The notes: generated from the sequence alone by a model not told the origin. DNA of 64,000 bases from Candidatus Hydrogenedentota bacterium (GCA_018056705.1 JAGPFE010000012.1:1-64000), one strand, 5' to 3'. Shown: positions 1 to 9,343, counted from the first letter of the stretch. A program made the numbers and translations.

Positions 1-50
1 GAAGCGCGCGAGCATGAATCCGGAATAGAAGGAATGGTCTGGAGCGCGGG

Positions 51-258
51 GGAGAAGATTTCTCGCTGCGCTCGAAATGACAGTGTGGGGGTGAAATGAC
101 AGTGTGGGGGTGAAATGACAGTGTGGGGGGTGAAATGACAGTGTGGGGGGTGAAATGACAGGTTAGGGGTGAAATGACCGTGTCGAAGTGAAAGGACTGT
201 ATGACAGGGGGCAAGAGTAGCGCGGGGAAAAAGATTTCTCGCTGCGCTCGAAATGACA
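51..258. repeat. Two dispersed repeat copies; the first seeds a 19-20 bp tandem array
   Basis: Two copies of a dispersed element read GATTTCTCGCTGCGCTCGAA followed by ATGACA, at 51-82 and 230-258. Directly after the first copy, the tail GAAATGACAGTGTGGGGGT repeats about six times in tandem at 74-189 with a 19-20 bp period, decaying to the right. No gene overlaps it. The same seed element starts the larger array at 10921. Function is unknown. Confidence 0.85.
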
Positions 259-324
259 ATATTTGGGGAACAGGATAAAACTACGGCAGGAATGACACTA
301 CGAAAGTAACTACGACACGTTACC

Positions 325-359
325 TTGTCATTTCGACGAACGAAGTGAGGAGAAATCTT
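325..359 (-). repeat. Dispersed repeat copy, minus orientation
   Basis: This is a reverse-orientation copy of the dispersed element (TGTCATTTCGACGAACGAAG, then TGAGGAGAAATCTT). Other copies lie at 10902, 15640, 16039-16123 and 33932. It faces the copies at 51 and 230. Such elements resemble REP-like intergenic palindromic sequences, which is inference. Confidence 0.75.
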
Positions 360-360
360 A

Positions 361-509
361 GCGAGTCCCCCCGCTCGCCTGGAAACAATCCTGTACGGCG
401 TGGGTAACGTGGCGCGCCCGGACGAGTCCCCCGCTCGCCTGGGAGCAATGGAGTGGGGTGGGTAGGTGAGGGGTGGAGAGGCGAGTCCCCCCGCTCGCCT
501 GGGAGCAAT
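361..509. repeat. Three copies of a 28-29 bp repeat at about 60-bp spacing
   Basis: Copies lie at 361-389, 422-449 and 481-509. Each contains GTCCCCCCGCTCGCCTGG (the middle copy is one C shorter) and ends in ACAAT or AGCAAT. The two gaps are 32 and 31 bp and unlike each other. Each copy can pair GGCGAG with CTCGCC around a C-rich loop. The spacing resembles a minimal CRISPR array, but no cas gene is in the window and one gap is low-complexity G-rich sequence, so I call it a plain repeat. Confidence 0.7.
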
Positions 510-573
510 CCCTTCCCCCCGGCGGCGCGCGACATTCCTTGAGCCCACGCGAGGCAAAAGGCCCCGTGGAAAG

Positions 574-603
574 TTGCGCATCGCGGGTGGGGGCTGGTAT
601 GAT
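574..603 (+). promoter_or_regulatory. Sigma-70-type promoter for tRNA-Ala
   Basis: TTGCGC (574-579) and TATGAT (598-603) are separated by 18 bp. The predicted start is about 609-610, a few bases before the tRNA 5' end. Confidence 0.5.
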
Positions 604-614
604 TAACGGGCCTT

Positions 615-690
<76 letters not shown>

Positions 691-701
691 TGTCAGTAAA
701 G

Positions 702-741
702 AAAAAACGCTGGTTTTCCGCGGAAAACCAGCGTTTTTTTT
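702..741. terminator. Bidirectional intrinsic terminator
   Basis: A near-perfect palindrome with stem ACGCTGGTTTTCC/GGAAAACCAGCGT is flanked by an A-run on the left and a T-run on the right. It can end the tRNA-Ala transcript on the plus strand and the carbohydrate cluster on the minus strand, whose last stop is at 756. Confidence 0.9.
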
Positions 742-755
742 CTTGATGATACCGG

Positions 756-1919
756 TCAGGGCATGGGGCCACGGTTGAGAAAGAGGTAGAGTCCTTCTTT
801 CCCCGGCGCGAGGATATCCTTCCATCCGTTGCCGTCCACGTCATCAACCCAGAAATAGATCCCCACGCCACTGGCCCGGTCTGGCGGACCATAATCAATG
901 ACGTGCCGGGAAAACTGCCCGTTATCGATGGTGTAGTAGTACACGCCCACGGGGTCGCGAGCGCCGGGGTCATGACCATTATGAGCCCAGAACCGTTTAC
1001 CCGTGACCAGTTCGAGCCTGCCGTCGTTGTCGAGATCCCATAACTGCAGGTCATGAAACTGGGAACGGTCGGTTTCGATGTCGTGGCGGGTCCAGGAACG
1101 CTTTCCGTCGGCTTCGCGGCGCTGTTCCATCCAGAACAGGCCGTACCCGTGGGCTTCCCCCACGATGAGATCCGCAAGGCCATCGCCGTTGACGTCATGC
1201 ACGAGGATGGGCACGCTGACGAGCCCGAAAGACCAGTCGGGGTGCCATGTCCAGCCTTTCATGTTCCAGGTATCCGCCGGAGCCTCGAGCCAGCCGGTGG
1301 CGAACACGAGGTCGGGATGTCCGTCGCCATTGACATCTCCGGCCCCCATGCCGTGCCCGCCACCACCGTCGGTTTCCACGGTAACCTGCTCAAACCGGCC
1401 GGCACCTTTTCCGGAAGCGTCACGGGCAAGACGAAATATATGCACGGGCCGGGTGACGGGGATGACTTCGGGGGTACCGTCCCCATCAAGATCGTGGAAC
1501 ACCGCGCGCTCGATGTTGCCCACCCGTGCCACGACGTGAGTGGTCCATCCCGGGGTCCTGCCGCCGGGATTTTCCCGCCAGCGCAGTTCTTCTCCCCACC
1601 AGCCGCCGGTAACGATGTCCAGGCGCCCGTCCCCGTTCACATCGATGGGGTAATTGGAAAAATCGTCGTAATAGGTGTCGACATGCTGGATATCGGCGAT
1701 CTTGACCCGCTCCTGGTAATCCGGACCGGGATACCACCACTCTCCCGAAACAAGGTCCTTTACCCCATCGCCGTCCACGTCGAAAATCGCGGCCGCCTCG
1801 AAGGTTGCCGCCTCGCCGCCAATTCGCATCCGGTCGAAACGCAACGGCGCGCTATCCGACAGGGCCGGTCCCGCGGCGAAGATCATCGCGGTCCCCACGA
1901 TCCACAAGGTGCTCTTCAT
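756..1919 (-). CDS. Exported FG-GAP/VCBS repeat protein
   Basis: A 387-aa secreted protein made almost entirely of FG-GAP/VCBS-type beta-propeller repeats. Calcium-loop motifs such as DVDGDGVKD, DVNGDGRLD, DLDGDGTPE, DVNGDGHPD, DVNGDGLAD and DLDNDGRLE recur about every 50 residues. The N-terminus (MKSTLWIVGTAMIFAAGPA) is a signal peptide. The ATG at 1919 was chosen because AAGGA lies just upstream; a longer frame reaches 1958 but runs into the upstream gene. It is the last gene of a minus-strand carbohydrate cluster. A role in binding a polymer outside the cytoplasm is inference; no catalytic domain is visible. Confidence 0.85.
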   Translation of the reverse strand: MKSTLWIVGTAMIFAAGPALSDSAPLRFDRMRIGGEAATFEAAAIFDVDGDGVKDLVSGEWWYPGPDYQERVKIADIQHVDTYYDDFSNYPIDVNGDGRLDIVTGGWWGEELRWRENPGGRTPGWTTHVVARVGNIERAVFHDLDGDGTPEVIPVTRPVHIFRLARDASGKGAGRFEQVTVETDGGGGHGMGAGDVNGDGHPDLVFATGWLEAPADTWNMKGWTWHPDWSFGLVSVPILVHDVNGDGLADLIVGEAHGYGLFWMEQRREADGKRSWTRHDIETDRSQFHDLQLWDLDNDGRLELVTGKRFWAHNGHDPGARDPVGVYYYTIDNGQFSRHVIDYGPPDRASGVGIYFWVDDVDGNGWKDILAPGKEGLYLFLNRGPMP

Positions 1920-1951
1920 GCTGCCGATCCTTTCCGTTGTCAGGGAACCTT

Positions 1952-4117
1952 TTACCATGGCACGACGGAAAACGCGAGCGGTCCCCCACCTTCATCGGTC
2001 AGGCGCGCCTGAAATCCCCAGCCGCCCGCCCGCTGGGTAATCACGAGGGTCAAGCGGTTTTCGCCCGCTTTCAATTCGACCGGAACCTGGTCCTGGTCCG
2101 GGGCCATGCCCCGATCACAATCGTTTTCGAACACCGACTGGCCATTCACCCAGACCTTCAGCCCATCATCCGATCCGCAGCGCAATACCGCCTTTACCGG
2201 TTCCGGAACCGACACCACGGTTACCGCCACGGCCGCCGCGCCGTCCACCATGCCCAGCAGGCCCGCGAGGTTTACCTCGCCAAGCGGCCCCGTTTCCGAG
2301 ACGGTTTTCCACGTGACGCTCCCGTGGATTCCTTCCGCGGAGGCCGCGAAATCGATCCCGGGTTCCGCCGAGAAACGGCCGGAAAATCCTTCCGACATGG
2401 CCCAGGGCAACGGTCCCAGTATCCGCCAGTTCCGGAGGATCCCCAACTGGCTGGCCAGTTCGTCGGGCATGCCCTCGGCCGCAAGGGCAGCCAGTATTTT
2501 CCCGGATTCGCCGGGCGTCACGCCGCGTAACGCCTCCAGGACAAGGGCACTACCCTCTTCGCGGTCACCCTGTTGCATCAGCGCGACCGCGAGTCCGGCC
2601 AGGGCAGAGGCGGACGCCCCGGAAAGTTTTCCCTCCTTCAGTTCAGCCCGCAGCACGTCCAGGGCCTCGGGAATGGGATATGCCCGAATCCATCGCATGG
2701 CCTCGTCCACGGTCTCCCCGTCTTTCGACTGGCGGACGAGGAGCAGCGCGGCCAGGGAAGCGGCCCGTTTCATGGACTCGTCGCCCGAGGCCATTTCCGC
2801 GGCGTACATCCGCAAGGGCAATTCCCACGGTTCAAAGGCTTCATCGGGAAACGCGTCGAAACCGGCTGCCAGGCATTCGGCGGCGGCAAGGCGACGTCCC
2901 CTGATCATGCCCCTGATGGCGGCGAGCCGCACCGGGCGTTCCGCGTTCCGGGCGAGGTCGTTCACCCATTCGGCCTCCAAGTCACCGCCAGTGGCTCCCC
3001 ACTGTTCCGCGATGGCCGCGCGGAAATCTTCGGGCCACTGTTCCCATCGCGCCTGAACAGCCCTCGCGACGTTCCGTCCCCGCAGGGTGAGCAAGGCACC
3101 CAGAACGGGGGCTTCCAGGGACCCGGCGTCGGCGCGGCGCAGCGCCATCAAAAGGTCCGGCACCACCGATTCATCGCCAAAGCGCGCGAGCCCCATGATG
3201 GCCCCGGAAGCGATCACGGTATCGGGCGCGCTGGCCAGGATTTCGCGGAACCACGCCATGGCCAGTTCCCACTGCCCCCCGGCCCGGGCCGCGCGATCGG
3301 CAAAACGCAGGCAGGCGTCCCAGAACTCAAACCGGATCGGCCCGGGCAGGTCCGCGGGCAACGAGGCAACGGCCGCGCGCAGGACGGCCGCGTCGGCAGG
3401 ATCCCCGGATTCCGCCAGGAGACGCGCGCCCGCGGCAGCCACCCCGGGATCGGCATCGGTCACGAGACGCCGGGCCCGCGCGGCGGCGTCGGGCCATCCC
3501 GGTCGCCCGACAAGGGCCAGCGCGGCCTCGCGCCGGGCGCCAGGATCGTGGGTTGGATCTTCCGCGAACCGCGCGATCGCGTCCAGGGCCGCCGGGGTGG
3601 CGGTCTCGTTGAGGGCGCGCAGGGCGGCTTCACGCAGTTCCGAACGCCCGAGCAGCGACGCGATGGGCGCGGGATCATCCTCATCCGCCCAGACCATGGG
3701 CACGAGATTGAGGACCCGGCGGACCAGGTTCTCGTTGTCCGCCGAGGCGAGGGCCTCGGCAATCGCCCGTTGAACGGCCACCCTTGGCGGCACGGTGACG
3801 CGCCGATCCATCGCGACCGGGGCAGGTTGAAACGCGATATCCCGCAGGCAGATCGAAGCGGTCCGCCACACGGCGGCCTCATCCCGGGCCAGCAGTTGCA
3901 CCAGGCCGGGAATGGCTTCCACGCCGTAGCGGGGGATCACCTGCCTGGCCATGGCGCGGGCCTGGTCATCGGGCCCCGCCAGGCGATCCAGCAGCACGTC
4001 CAGGGTCACCGTGATCCGGTCCGCCCCGGAAGGAATGGTTTCTCCGGCCACCGCCACGGCCGCCGCCATCCAGCAGGCCGTCACCAGGGCCGTCATCAGA
4101 CCGTTACGCGTCCACAT
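1952..4117 (-). CDS. Secreted HEAT-like repeat protein with C-terminal beta-sandwich
   Basis: A 721-aa exported protein. An N-terminal signal segment (MWTRNGLMTALVTACWMAAA) is followed by about 500 residues of Ala/Leu/Arg-rich helical repeats resembling HEAT or PBS-lyase repeats (for example GLVQLLARDEAAVWR, EAALRALNETATPAALDA). The last 140 residues (NWRILGPLPWAM onward, with GSDDGLKVWVNG) look like the PA14/sialate-esterase-like beta-sandwich found in planctomycete-type carbohydrate proteins. The start at 4117 follows GGAGGA; the open frame extends further only into the neighbouring gene. The stop lies 32 bp before the next start. A scaffold or substrate-binding role is inferred. Confidence 0.8.
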   Translation of the reverse strand: MWTRNGLMTALVTACWMAAAVAVAGETIPSGADRITVTLDVLLDRLAGPDDQARAMARQVIPRYGVEAIPGLVQLLARDEAAVWRTASICLRDIAFQPAPVAMDRRVTVPPRVAVQRAIAEALASADNENLVRRVLNLVPMVWADEDDPAPIASLLGRSELREAALRALNETATPAALDAIARFAEDPTHDPGARREAALALVGRPGWPDAAARARRLVTDADPGVAAAGARLLAESGDPADAAVLRAAVASLPADLPGPIRFEFWDACLRFADRAARAGGQWELAMAWFREILASAPDTVIASGAIMGLARFGDESVVPDLLMALRRADAGSLEAPVLGALLTLRGRNVARAVQARWEQWPEDFRAAIAEQWGATGGDLEAEWVNDLARNAERPVRLAAIRGMIRGRRLAAAECLAAGFDAFPDEAFEPWELPLRMYAAEMASGDESMKRAASLAALLLVRQSKDGETVDEAMRWIRAYPIPEALDVLRAELKEGKLSGASASALAGLAVALMQQGDREEGSALVLEALRGVTPGESGKILAALAAEGMPDELASQLGILRNWRILGPLPWAMSEGFSGRFSAEPGIDFAASAEGIHGSVTWKTVSETGPLGEVNLAGLLGMVDGAAAVAVTVVSVPEPVKAVLRCGSDDGLKVWVNGQSVFENDCDRGMAPDQDQVPVELKAGENRLTLVITQRAGGWGFQARLTDEGGGPLAFSVVPW

Positions 4118-4134
4118 CCCGTGTTCCTCCCGAG

Positions 4135-5439
4135 TCAAAGGTGCCAGGGCGCGCGGTAGGCGCGCCGGAGCAGGCGGTCGGCTTGCCCGTTTCCGATGAA
4201 CTGTTCCCGATCGCCATCCCACAGCAGTTTCCCGCCGGTTTTCAGGGCAATGCCGGCGAGCAGCACGGCCGAGGTGGAACGGAATCCCTGCTCGATATCG
4301 GCCACGGGACGAAGGCGCGAACGGACGCATTCGAAGAAGTTGTTATGATGCGGCGGGTAGGCCCAGCTTTTCTCGGGTTCACCGACCCATTCCCGGCGGC
4401 CGTCGGCGGTCTCGACCACGAAACTGCCCCGGTCCACGAACAACGCGCCATCGGTGCCGTAAAAAGCGATGCCATATCCTTTTCCACCGTGGGTATTGCT
4501 GTGACGCTGCTCCCACGTGACGGTCACGCCGGGGTACTCAAGGATGGCCTCGATGGTTTCGTAGTTGTCCTGTCCGGCATGGCCGCGGTAACTGCCGCCA
4601 AGGGCCTGGACCGCAAGGGGACGATCATGGCCAATCCCCCACTGCACGACGTCCACGAGGTGCACGCCCCAGTTGGTCAACTGTCCACCGCGGGCGTAAT
4701 CGTGCCATCCCATCCAGTCCATGTACCGTTCCATGGAAAACGGCACCCATGGCGCGGGTCCCAGCCACATGTCCCAGTCCAGCCCCTTGGGCGGATCGGT
4801 GTAATTTTCCTGTCGAACCTGCCAGCCGTTCACGCCTACCCAGGCGGTGGCGTGGGTCACCTGGCCGATCCGTCCACCGCGCACGAGGGAGATGGCCTTC
4901 TGAAACACGGGCATTGACCGTTGCTGCGTGCCGACCTGGACCACCCGGCCGTAGCGCCGCGCGGCTTCCACCATGGCGCGGCCTTCCTCTATGGTGGTGC
5001 ACACCGGTTTTTCGACGTAGACGTCCTTGCCCGCCTCGCAGGCCATGATGGTCAGCAGGGGATGCCAGTGGTCCGGCGTCACCACGAACACGGCGTCCAC
5101 GTCGGGACGATCCAGCACCTCCCGGAAATCCTGGTACACGGGCACGGGCTGGCCGAGCCAGGTCCTGACCTTTTCCAGCAGGGGCATGCTCCGTCCCTTG
5201 GCCACGTCGCACAGCCCCACCAGTTCACACTGGGGATTGGCGCACAGGGCCTCGGTATGACGGGTCCCCATGCCCCCGTTTCCAATCACCACCACCCGCA
5301 CGCGATCATTGGGACCGACCCGGCGCGCCGCCTGGACGGCATGGCCGCGCGCCGGCAGAATGGCGAACAGGCCGGCCCCCGCCACCGACGCCAGGAAGCG
5401 TCGGCGAGTCACTGGTTTTCGTTTTCCTGAAGTAGTCAT
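4135..5439 (-). CDS. Tat-exported Gfo/Idh/MocA family oxidoreductase
   Basis: 434 aa. The N-terminus has a twin-arginine signal (TRRRFLASVAGAGLF), so the folded NAD(P)-dependent enzyme is probably exported with its cofactor. A Rossmann domain follows (VVVIGNGGMGTRHTEA), with the family's EKP motif in DVYVEKPVCTT and the usual C-terminal alpha/beta domain. The start at 5439 is supported by GGGAGA upstream. Exported members of this family often oxidise sugars or glycosides, in some cases at C3. It sits 17 bp upstream of the HEAT protein and 19 bp downstream of the GH4 gene, in what looks like one operon. The substrate cannot be told from sequence. Confidence 0.9.
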   Translation of the reverse strand: MTTSGKRKPVTRRRFLASVAGAGLFAILPARGHAVQAARRVGPNDRVRVVVIGNGGMGTRHTEALCANPQCELVGLCDVAKGRSMPLLEKVRTWLGQPVPVYQDFREVLDRPDVDAVFVVTPDHWHPLLTIMACEAGKDVYVEKPVCTTIEEGRAMVEAARRYGRVVQVGTQQRSMPVFQKAISLVRGGRIGQVTHATAWVGVNGWQVRQENYTDPPKGLDWDMWLGPAPWVPFSMERYMDWMGWHDYARGGQLTNWGVHLVDVVQWGIGHDRPLAVQALGGSYRGHAGQDNYETIEAILEYPGVTVTWEQRHSNTHGGKGYGIAFYGTDGALFVDRGSFVVETADGRREWVGEPEKSWAYPPHHNNFFECVRSRLRPVADIEQGFRSTSAVLLAGIALKTGGKLLWDGDREQFIGNGQADRLLRRAYRAPWHL

Positions 5440-5458
5440 CAGCGATTCTCCCGCGCGG

Positions 5459-6901
5459 TCAGCCCGCGTGCTGTTCCGATTCCGCCCTGCGGGCCAATTC
5501 GCCGAAACGGTGCACCACGGCCAGTGCCGGGTCAAGAGGTACGGGGGCGTGAGCCGTGCCGGGTGGCGTGTCGATATGGGGCGTAGGCCTGGGTTTACGG
5601 CCTTCGAACTGCGGCAACCATTCGCGTTCGGCCTCCAGCATTTCGGTCACCATGTCCCGGATTTCCTTGAGGGTCAGGCAGGCCGAGGTCAGGGGATCGA
5701 GGGCGCATGCCGCCACCACCAGTTCCGGGTCACCCGTGATGGCCGCTTCCACGGCCAGTCCCTGGACCGTGACATTGCTCATGTTCAACGCGGCGCACTG
5801 GCTGGGCAACGGACCCACCACCGTGGGATGTAATCCCGCGCGGTCCGCGAAGACCGGTACCTCCACGCAGCAGCCAGCGGGCAGGTTGGCGATGTATCCC
5901 TCGTTGCGCACGTTCCCCTGGAACTTGAAGGGCACGCCGGTTTCGAGCGCTTCCAGAATGTAGGAGCAGTACTCCACGCTGCGGGGCGGGAGGGCCGAGG
6001 ATTCCTCGGCAAGCAGGTCTTTCTGTTCCAGTTGTTCCGCGACCAGCCTGCACCACTTGTAGTAGGCACCGGACTCCCCGCCGAAGGCGGGCTCGTCACA
6101 ATAGCGTTCCAGGGCGCGCGGACTGGAACGGAACCACGGCACGTACTCGGAAAGATGGCCCGTGCTCTCGGTCATGAAATACCCGAAATGGCGCATCACT
6201 TCAATCCGGACCTTTTCATTGATGTAGTACTCAGGCTTCTCGCAGATGGCCCGGAACCTGGGGTAGAGATCCTCGCCGCGATGTTCGAGCCGGAGGAACC
6301 AGGCCATGTGATTGATGCCCGCGGCCACGAAGTCAATATCCTGCTTGGGCAGACCGAGATACCCCGCGATCAGGTCCAGGGTAGTCTGCACGCCGTGGCA
6401 CAGGCCCACGAAGGACAGGCCGGGCACGGTACCCAGGGCCCAGCAGACCATGGCCATGGGGTTGACGTAATTGAGCAGTACCGCGCGTGGACAGCGCTGG
6501 CGCATGTCCCGGGCAAGGTCCAGCATGACGGGGATGGTGCGCAGCGCGCGGAAAATGCCCCCCGGGCCCATCGTGTCGCCGATACACTGGTCCACGCCGT
6601 ACTTCATGGGAATTTCGTAATCCAGGCGGAACGCGTCGAGTCCCCCCACCTGCAGCATGGCGATGACGTAATCGGCCCCGTCGATCGCCTCGCCGCGGTC
6701 GGTGGTAACCATGGTGGTGGCGTCCAGCCGGTTGTCCCGGATCACCCGCTGCACATACCGGTCCAGCCGTTCGAGCTTGGGCATGGTGCGGCTCATGAAC
6801 CGGAACTCACCGTTCCGGAACGCGGGTACCGCCAGCAGATCCATCAGCAGGGTGCGGGTGAACACGATGCTGCCCGCACCGATCATGGCGATCCTGGGCA
6901 T
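5459..6901 (-). CDS. GH4 family NAD-dependent glycosidase (alpha-galactosidase-like)
   Basis: 480 aa, the usual length for glycoside hydrolase family 4. It has the N-terminal dinucleotide loop (IAMIGAGSIVFT), NYVNPMAM, the metal-ligand region GLCHGVQ with its Cys and His, and GINHMAW. GH4 enzymes need NAD+ and Mn2+ and work by transient oxidation at C3, elimination and re-reduction. The overall pattern is closer to the MelA/LplD-like branch than to 6-phospho-beta-glucosidases, but specificity is uncertain. There is no signal peptide, so it is cytoplasmic. A strong GAGGAGG site precedes the ATG at 6901. Confidence 0.92.
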   Translation of the reverse strand: MPRIAMIGAGSIVFTRTLLMDLLAVPAFRNGEFRFMSRTMPKLERLDRYVQRVIRDNRLDATTMVTTDRGEAIDGADYVIAMLQVGGLDAFRLDYEIPMKYGVDQCIGDTMGPGGIFRALRTIPVMLDLARDMRQRCPRAVLLNYVNPMAMVCWALGTVPGLSFVGLCHGVQTTLDLIAGYLGLPKQDIDFVAAGINHMAWFLRLEHRGEDLYPRFRAICEKPEYYINEKVRIEVMRHFGYFMTESTGHLSEYVPWFRSSPRALERYCDEPAFGGESGAYYKWCRLVAEQLEQKDLLAEESSALPPRSVEYCSYILEALETGVPFKFQGNVRNEGYIANLPAGCCVEVPVFADRAGLHPTVVGPLPSQCAALNMSNVTVQGLAVEAAITGDPELVVAACALDPLTSACLTLKEIRDMVTEMLEAEREWLPQFEGRKPRPTPHIDTPPGTAHAPVPLDPALAVVHRFGELARRAESEQHAG

Positions 6902-6948
6902 CGTATGGTTTCCTCCTCTCGGTTGACCGGTGGTTACGCGGAAAGATG

Positions 6949-8250
6949 TCACAATTCCCGGACCAGGATGTTCCGGAAATACATGGGCGTGTCGTGGTTC
7001 TGCAGGCCGATGTATCCCTTCAGCCGCTGGAGTCCCGGATGATCCTTGACCTTGTCCAGGTGTTCCGACAGGTCGCCGTTGACGATCTGCTCCCCGTTCA
7101 AGGTCACCTGGATCTTCTGGCCCTGTACCCGGATCACCATTTTCTGCCATTCCCCGGCAGGTTTCGTGGCCCGTTTCGCCGGGGCAATGGTGGCATACAC
7201 GCTGCCGCAGTACTGGTAGGGTTTCAATTCCTTGTACCGATCGGAGTAGTCGTCGAGGATCTGGATCTCGGAGCCCTCGAAAGCGGGGTTGCCCTCCCGG
7301 GGGGCGCGGATGAACACGCCGCTGTTACCGCCCGGCGGCGACTTGAATTCCACGCTCAGTTCGAAGTCCCCGAACTCCCGGGTGGTGGAAATCCAGTTTC
7401 CCCCGCCGCCCACGGTCACGAGCATTCCGTGTTCCACCCGCCAGGAGGAGGGACCGCCCCCAACCTCTTCCAGCCCGGTCAGGTCCCGGCCATTGAACAA
7501 AGGAGTCCATCCATCCGCCTCGCCAAGGGCTTTACCCAGCCAGGGTTCGAGGGCTTCGGCCCACAGGGCATATCCCTTCCTGTTGGGATGCAGCAGGTCA
7601 GGCATGATGTCCTTCGGGATTTTTCCGCTCTCGTCCAGGAACGTCCAGTTGATGTCCACGAATTCAACCATGGGATCGGCGTCCAGCGTGGCGAATAACG
7701 CCGTGGCCTCGCGCAATTTTTGCTGCACGGGTTCCGGCTGATCGTTACGCGGAAAGATGGCCAGCAGGAGAATCCGGGTATTCGGCGTTTTTTCCCGGAT
7801 CAGGTTCACGATGGCCTTGACGCCATCGGCGATTTCTTCGGCCGTCTGATCGGTGGGGCCGTTGTTGGTACCGATCATGATCACGGCCACCTTCGGGTGA
7901 ATGCCTTCGAGGTTGCCGTTCTGCAGCCGCCAGAGCACGTGGCAGGTCTGGTCACCGCCGATGCCCAGGTTGACCGCGTTGCGGGGCGCGTATACCGCGT
8001 CCCAGATTTCCCGGCCCTCGCCTTCCCACCCGTGGGTAATGGAATCGCCGATAAAAACGATATCCACGTTGCCCTGCCTGACCCGTTCATTGAAACTGTT
8101 ATGCCGTTCCATCCACCACGCGTCCTGTCGAGGCATGGGGGTCACGGCGGAAGATGCCCCGTTTTCCCCGGTATACGCGGGGGACTGCGAAAGCATCCCG
8201 CCTAACACCAGCAGACAGATCATCAGCCACACGAAACGCGTCTCGCGCAT
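6949..8250 (-). CDS. Secreted SGNH/GDSL hydrolase fused to DUF1080 (3-keto-disaccharide hydrolase-like) domain
   Basis: 433 aa with a signal peptide. Residues about 40-235 are an SGNH esterase resembling PAF-acetylhydrolase: block I VFIGDSITHGW (Ser70), block II GIGGDQT, block III GTNNG, and the catalytic Asp-His in DLLHPNRKGY. Residues about 240-433 are a DUF1080/LamG-like beta-sandwich (GGNSGVFIRAP, EIQILDDY, YIGLQNHD). Some DUF1080 proteins hydrolyse 3-keto-glycosides. The start at 8250 follows AAGGAGG. The fusion pairs deacylation with glycan cleavage or binding and fits the surrounding sugar genes. Confidence 0.9.
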   Translation of the reverse strand: MRETRFVWLMICLLVLGGMLSQSPAYTGENGASSAVTPMPRQDAWWMERHNSFNERVRQGNVDIVFIGDSITHGWEGEGREIWDAVYAPRNAVNLGIGGDQTCHVLWRLQNGNLEGIHPKVAVIMIGTNNGPTDQTAEEIADGVKAIVNLIREKTPNTRILLLAIFPRNDQPEPVQQKLREATALFATLDADPMVEFVDINWTFLDESGKIPKDIMPDLLHPNRKGYALWAEALEPWLGKALGEADGWTPLFNGRDLTGLEEVGGGPSSWRVEHGMLVTVGGGGNWISTTREFGDFELSVEFKSPPGGNSGVFIRAPREGNPAFEGSEIQILDDYSDRYKELKPYQYCGSVYATIAPAKRATKPAGEWQKMVIRVQGQKIQVTLNGEQIVNGDLSEHLDKVKDHPGLQRLKGYIGLQNHDTPMYFRNILVREL

Positions 8251-8338
8251 GACGGAAACCTCCTTCACGGTTATGTTACGGCCTCGTAACAACGACACGA
8301 CTCGGTCCCATCCACTCCCCTAGGACTGGACGTTCCGT

Positions 8339-9343
8339 TTAATCCCAAGGTTCGATCGGGGTACGGGGCATGGGTTTGCCTTCGCGCTGCAGATAGCGTA
8401 ATTCACGATAACTGATCAGTTCCACGCCCTGTCCCAGGATCCATTTACGGGTCTCCGGATTGCTGAAAAAATCGGTATCGGCGATCCGCCGCGCCGCCGA
8501 GCCGGTGGTGGCGCGGATTTCCGGAGACTCCACCGCGCAATGAATGTAGATTTCGGAAACCTTGCCGGGTTGTAACTGGCTGATCCGCTCTTTCCAGAAG
8601 GACTCGGTGGCCTCGATGGAAGGCGGATCGTCCATGTACAGCACGTCGGGATGCAGCACGCCCATCCTGTCCGCCATTTCAATCAGGTACCCGCCCCCAA
8701 ACCGGTCCATGAGGTCGTGACCCGCCATGCGGCAAGGCAGGTTGTAGTCCTTGGCGATACGGATATACAACTCGTGATAGGCGGGCATGTACTGCATCGT
8801 GCCCATGTGGGAATCGATGTGGGTGACGTCAATGCCCGCCTGCAGCGCCTTGTCTACCTGGGCCCGCACCTCCTTCTCCACCTCCTCGAGGTTCGCGCTC
8901 AAGTACACCAGGGGAACGTCATCCCAGAAATACCCCTGGGGATCGCACAGGCCGGGTACCGCCTTCCAGCCCAGCACGGGCCCCCACTTGTATTTACCCC
9001 ATTCGCTGGTCAGCGTGGTGTGCACGCCCACGTTGGCCCGGGGATTCTTCCGGGCGAATTCCGCGGCTTCCAGGAACCACGGACAGGGCACCATCACCGT
9101 CGTCGAGGTAATCCCCCCGCTCTTCAGTGCCTTGATGGTGCCCTCGTTGGTGGCGTGATTCATGCCGAAATCGTCGCCGTTGATAATCAGGACCCGGGCA
9201 TCCGGAGGAAATCCCAGGCGCGTCACCAGGGATTCATTCGGAGGGGTCGCTTCATTGGCGTCCTCAGCGAACACGGGAAGCCAGGAAACAAACAAACCGA
9301 GGACAGCCTGTATCACGAGGATCCGGAACCCGTAGCGTCGCAT
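8339..9343 (-). CDS. Exported ChbG/HpnK (YdjC)-family carbohydrate deacetylase
   Basis: 334 aa. An N-terminal hydrophobic segment (ILVIQAVLGLFVSWLPVF) suggests export, unlike cytoplasmic ChbG. The catalytic core has the metal and catalytic residues of the YdjC fold: INGDDFGMNH, VGVHTTLT and HIDSHMGTM. Family members deacetylate chito-oligosaccharides or N-acetylated sugars. The ATG at 9343 was chosen for the GGGAG site and because it opens directly into the signal segment. It is the first gene of the minus-strand sugar cluster, about 90 bp from the preceding gene. Confidence 0.88.
   Translation of the reverse strand: MRRYGFRILVIQAVLGLFVSWLPVFAEDANEATPPNESLVTRLGFPPDARVLIINGDDFGMNHATNEGTIKALKSGGITSTTVMVPCPWFLEAAEFARKNPRANVGVHTTLTSEWGKYKWGPVLGWKAVPGLCDPQGYFWDDVPLVYLSANLEEVEKEVRAQVDKALQAGIDVTHIDSHMGTMQYMPAYHELYIRIAKDYNLPCRMAGHDLMDRFGGGYLIEMADRMGVLHPDVLYMDDPPSIEATESFWKERISQLQPGKVSEIYIHCAVESPEIRATTGSAARRIADTDFFSNPETRKWILGQGVELISYRELRYLQREGKPMPRTPIEPWD

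Noticed and set aside
361-509. CRISPR array
   Set aside because: Only three units, low-complexity gap, no leader and no cas genes in the window.
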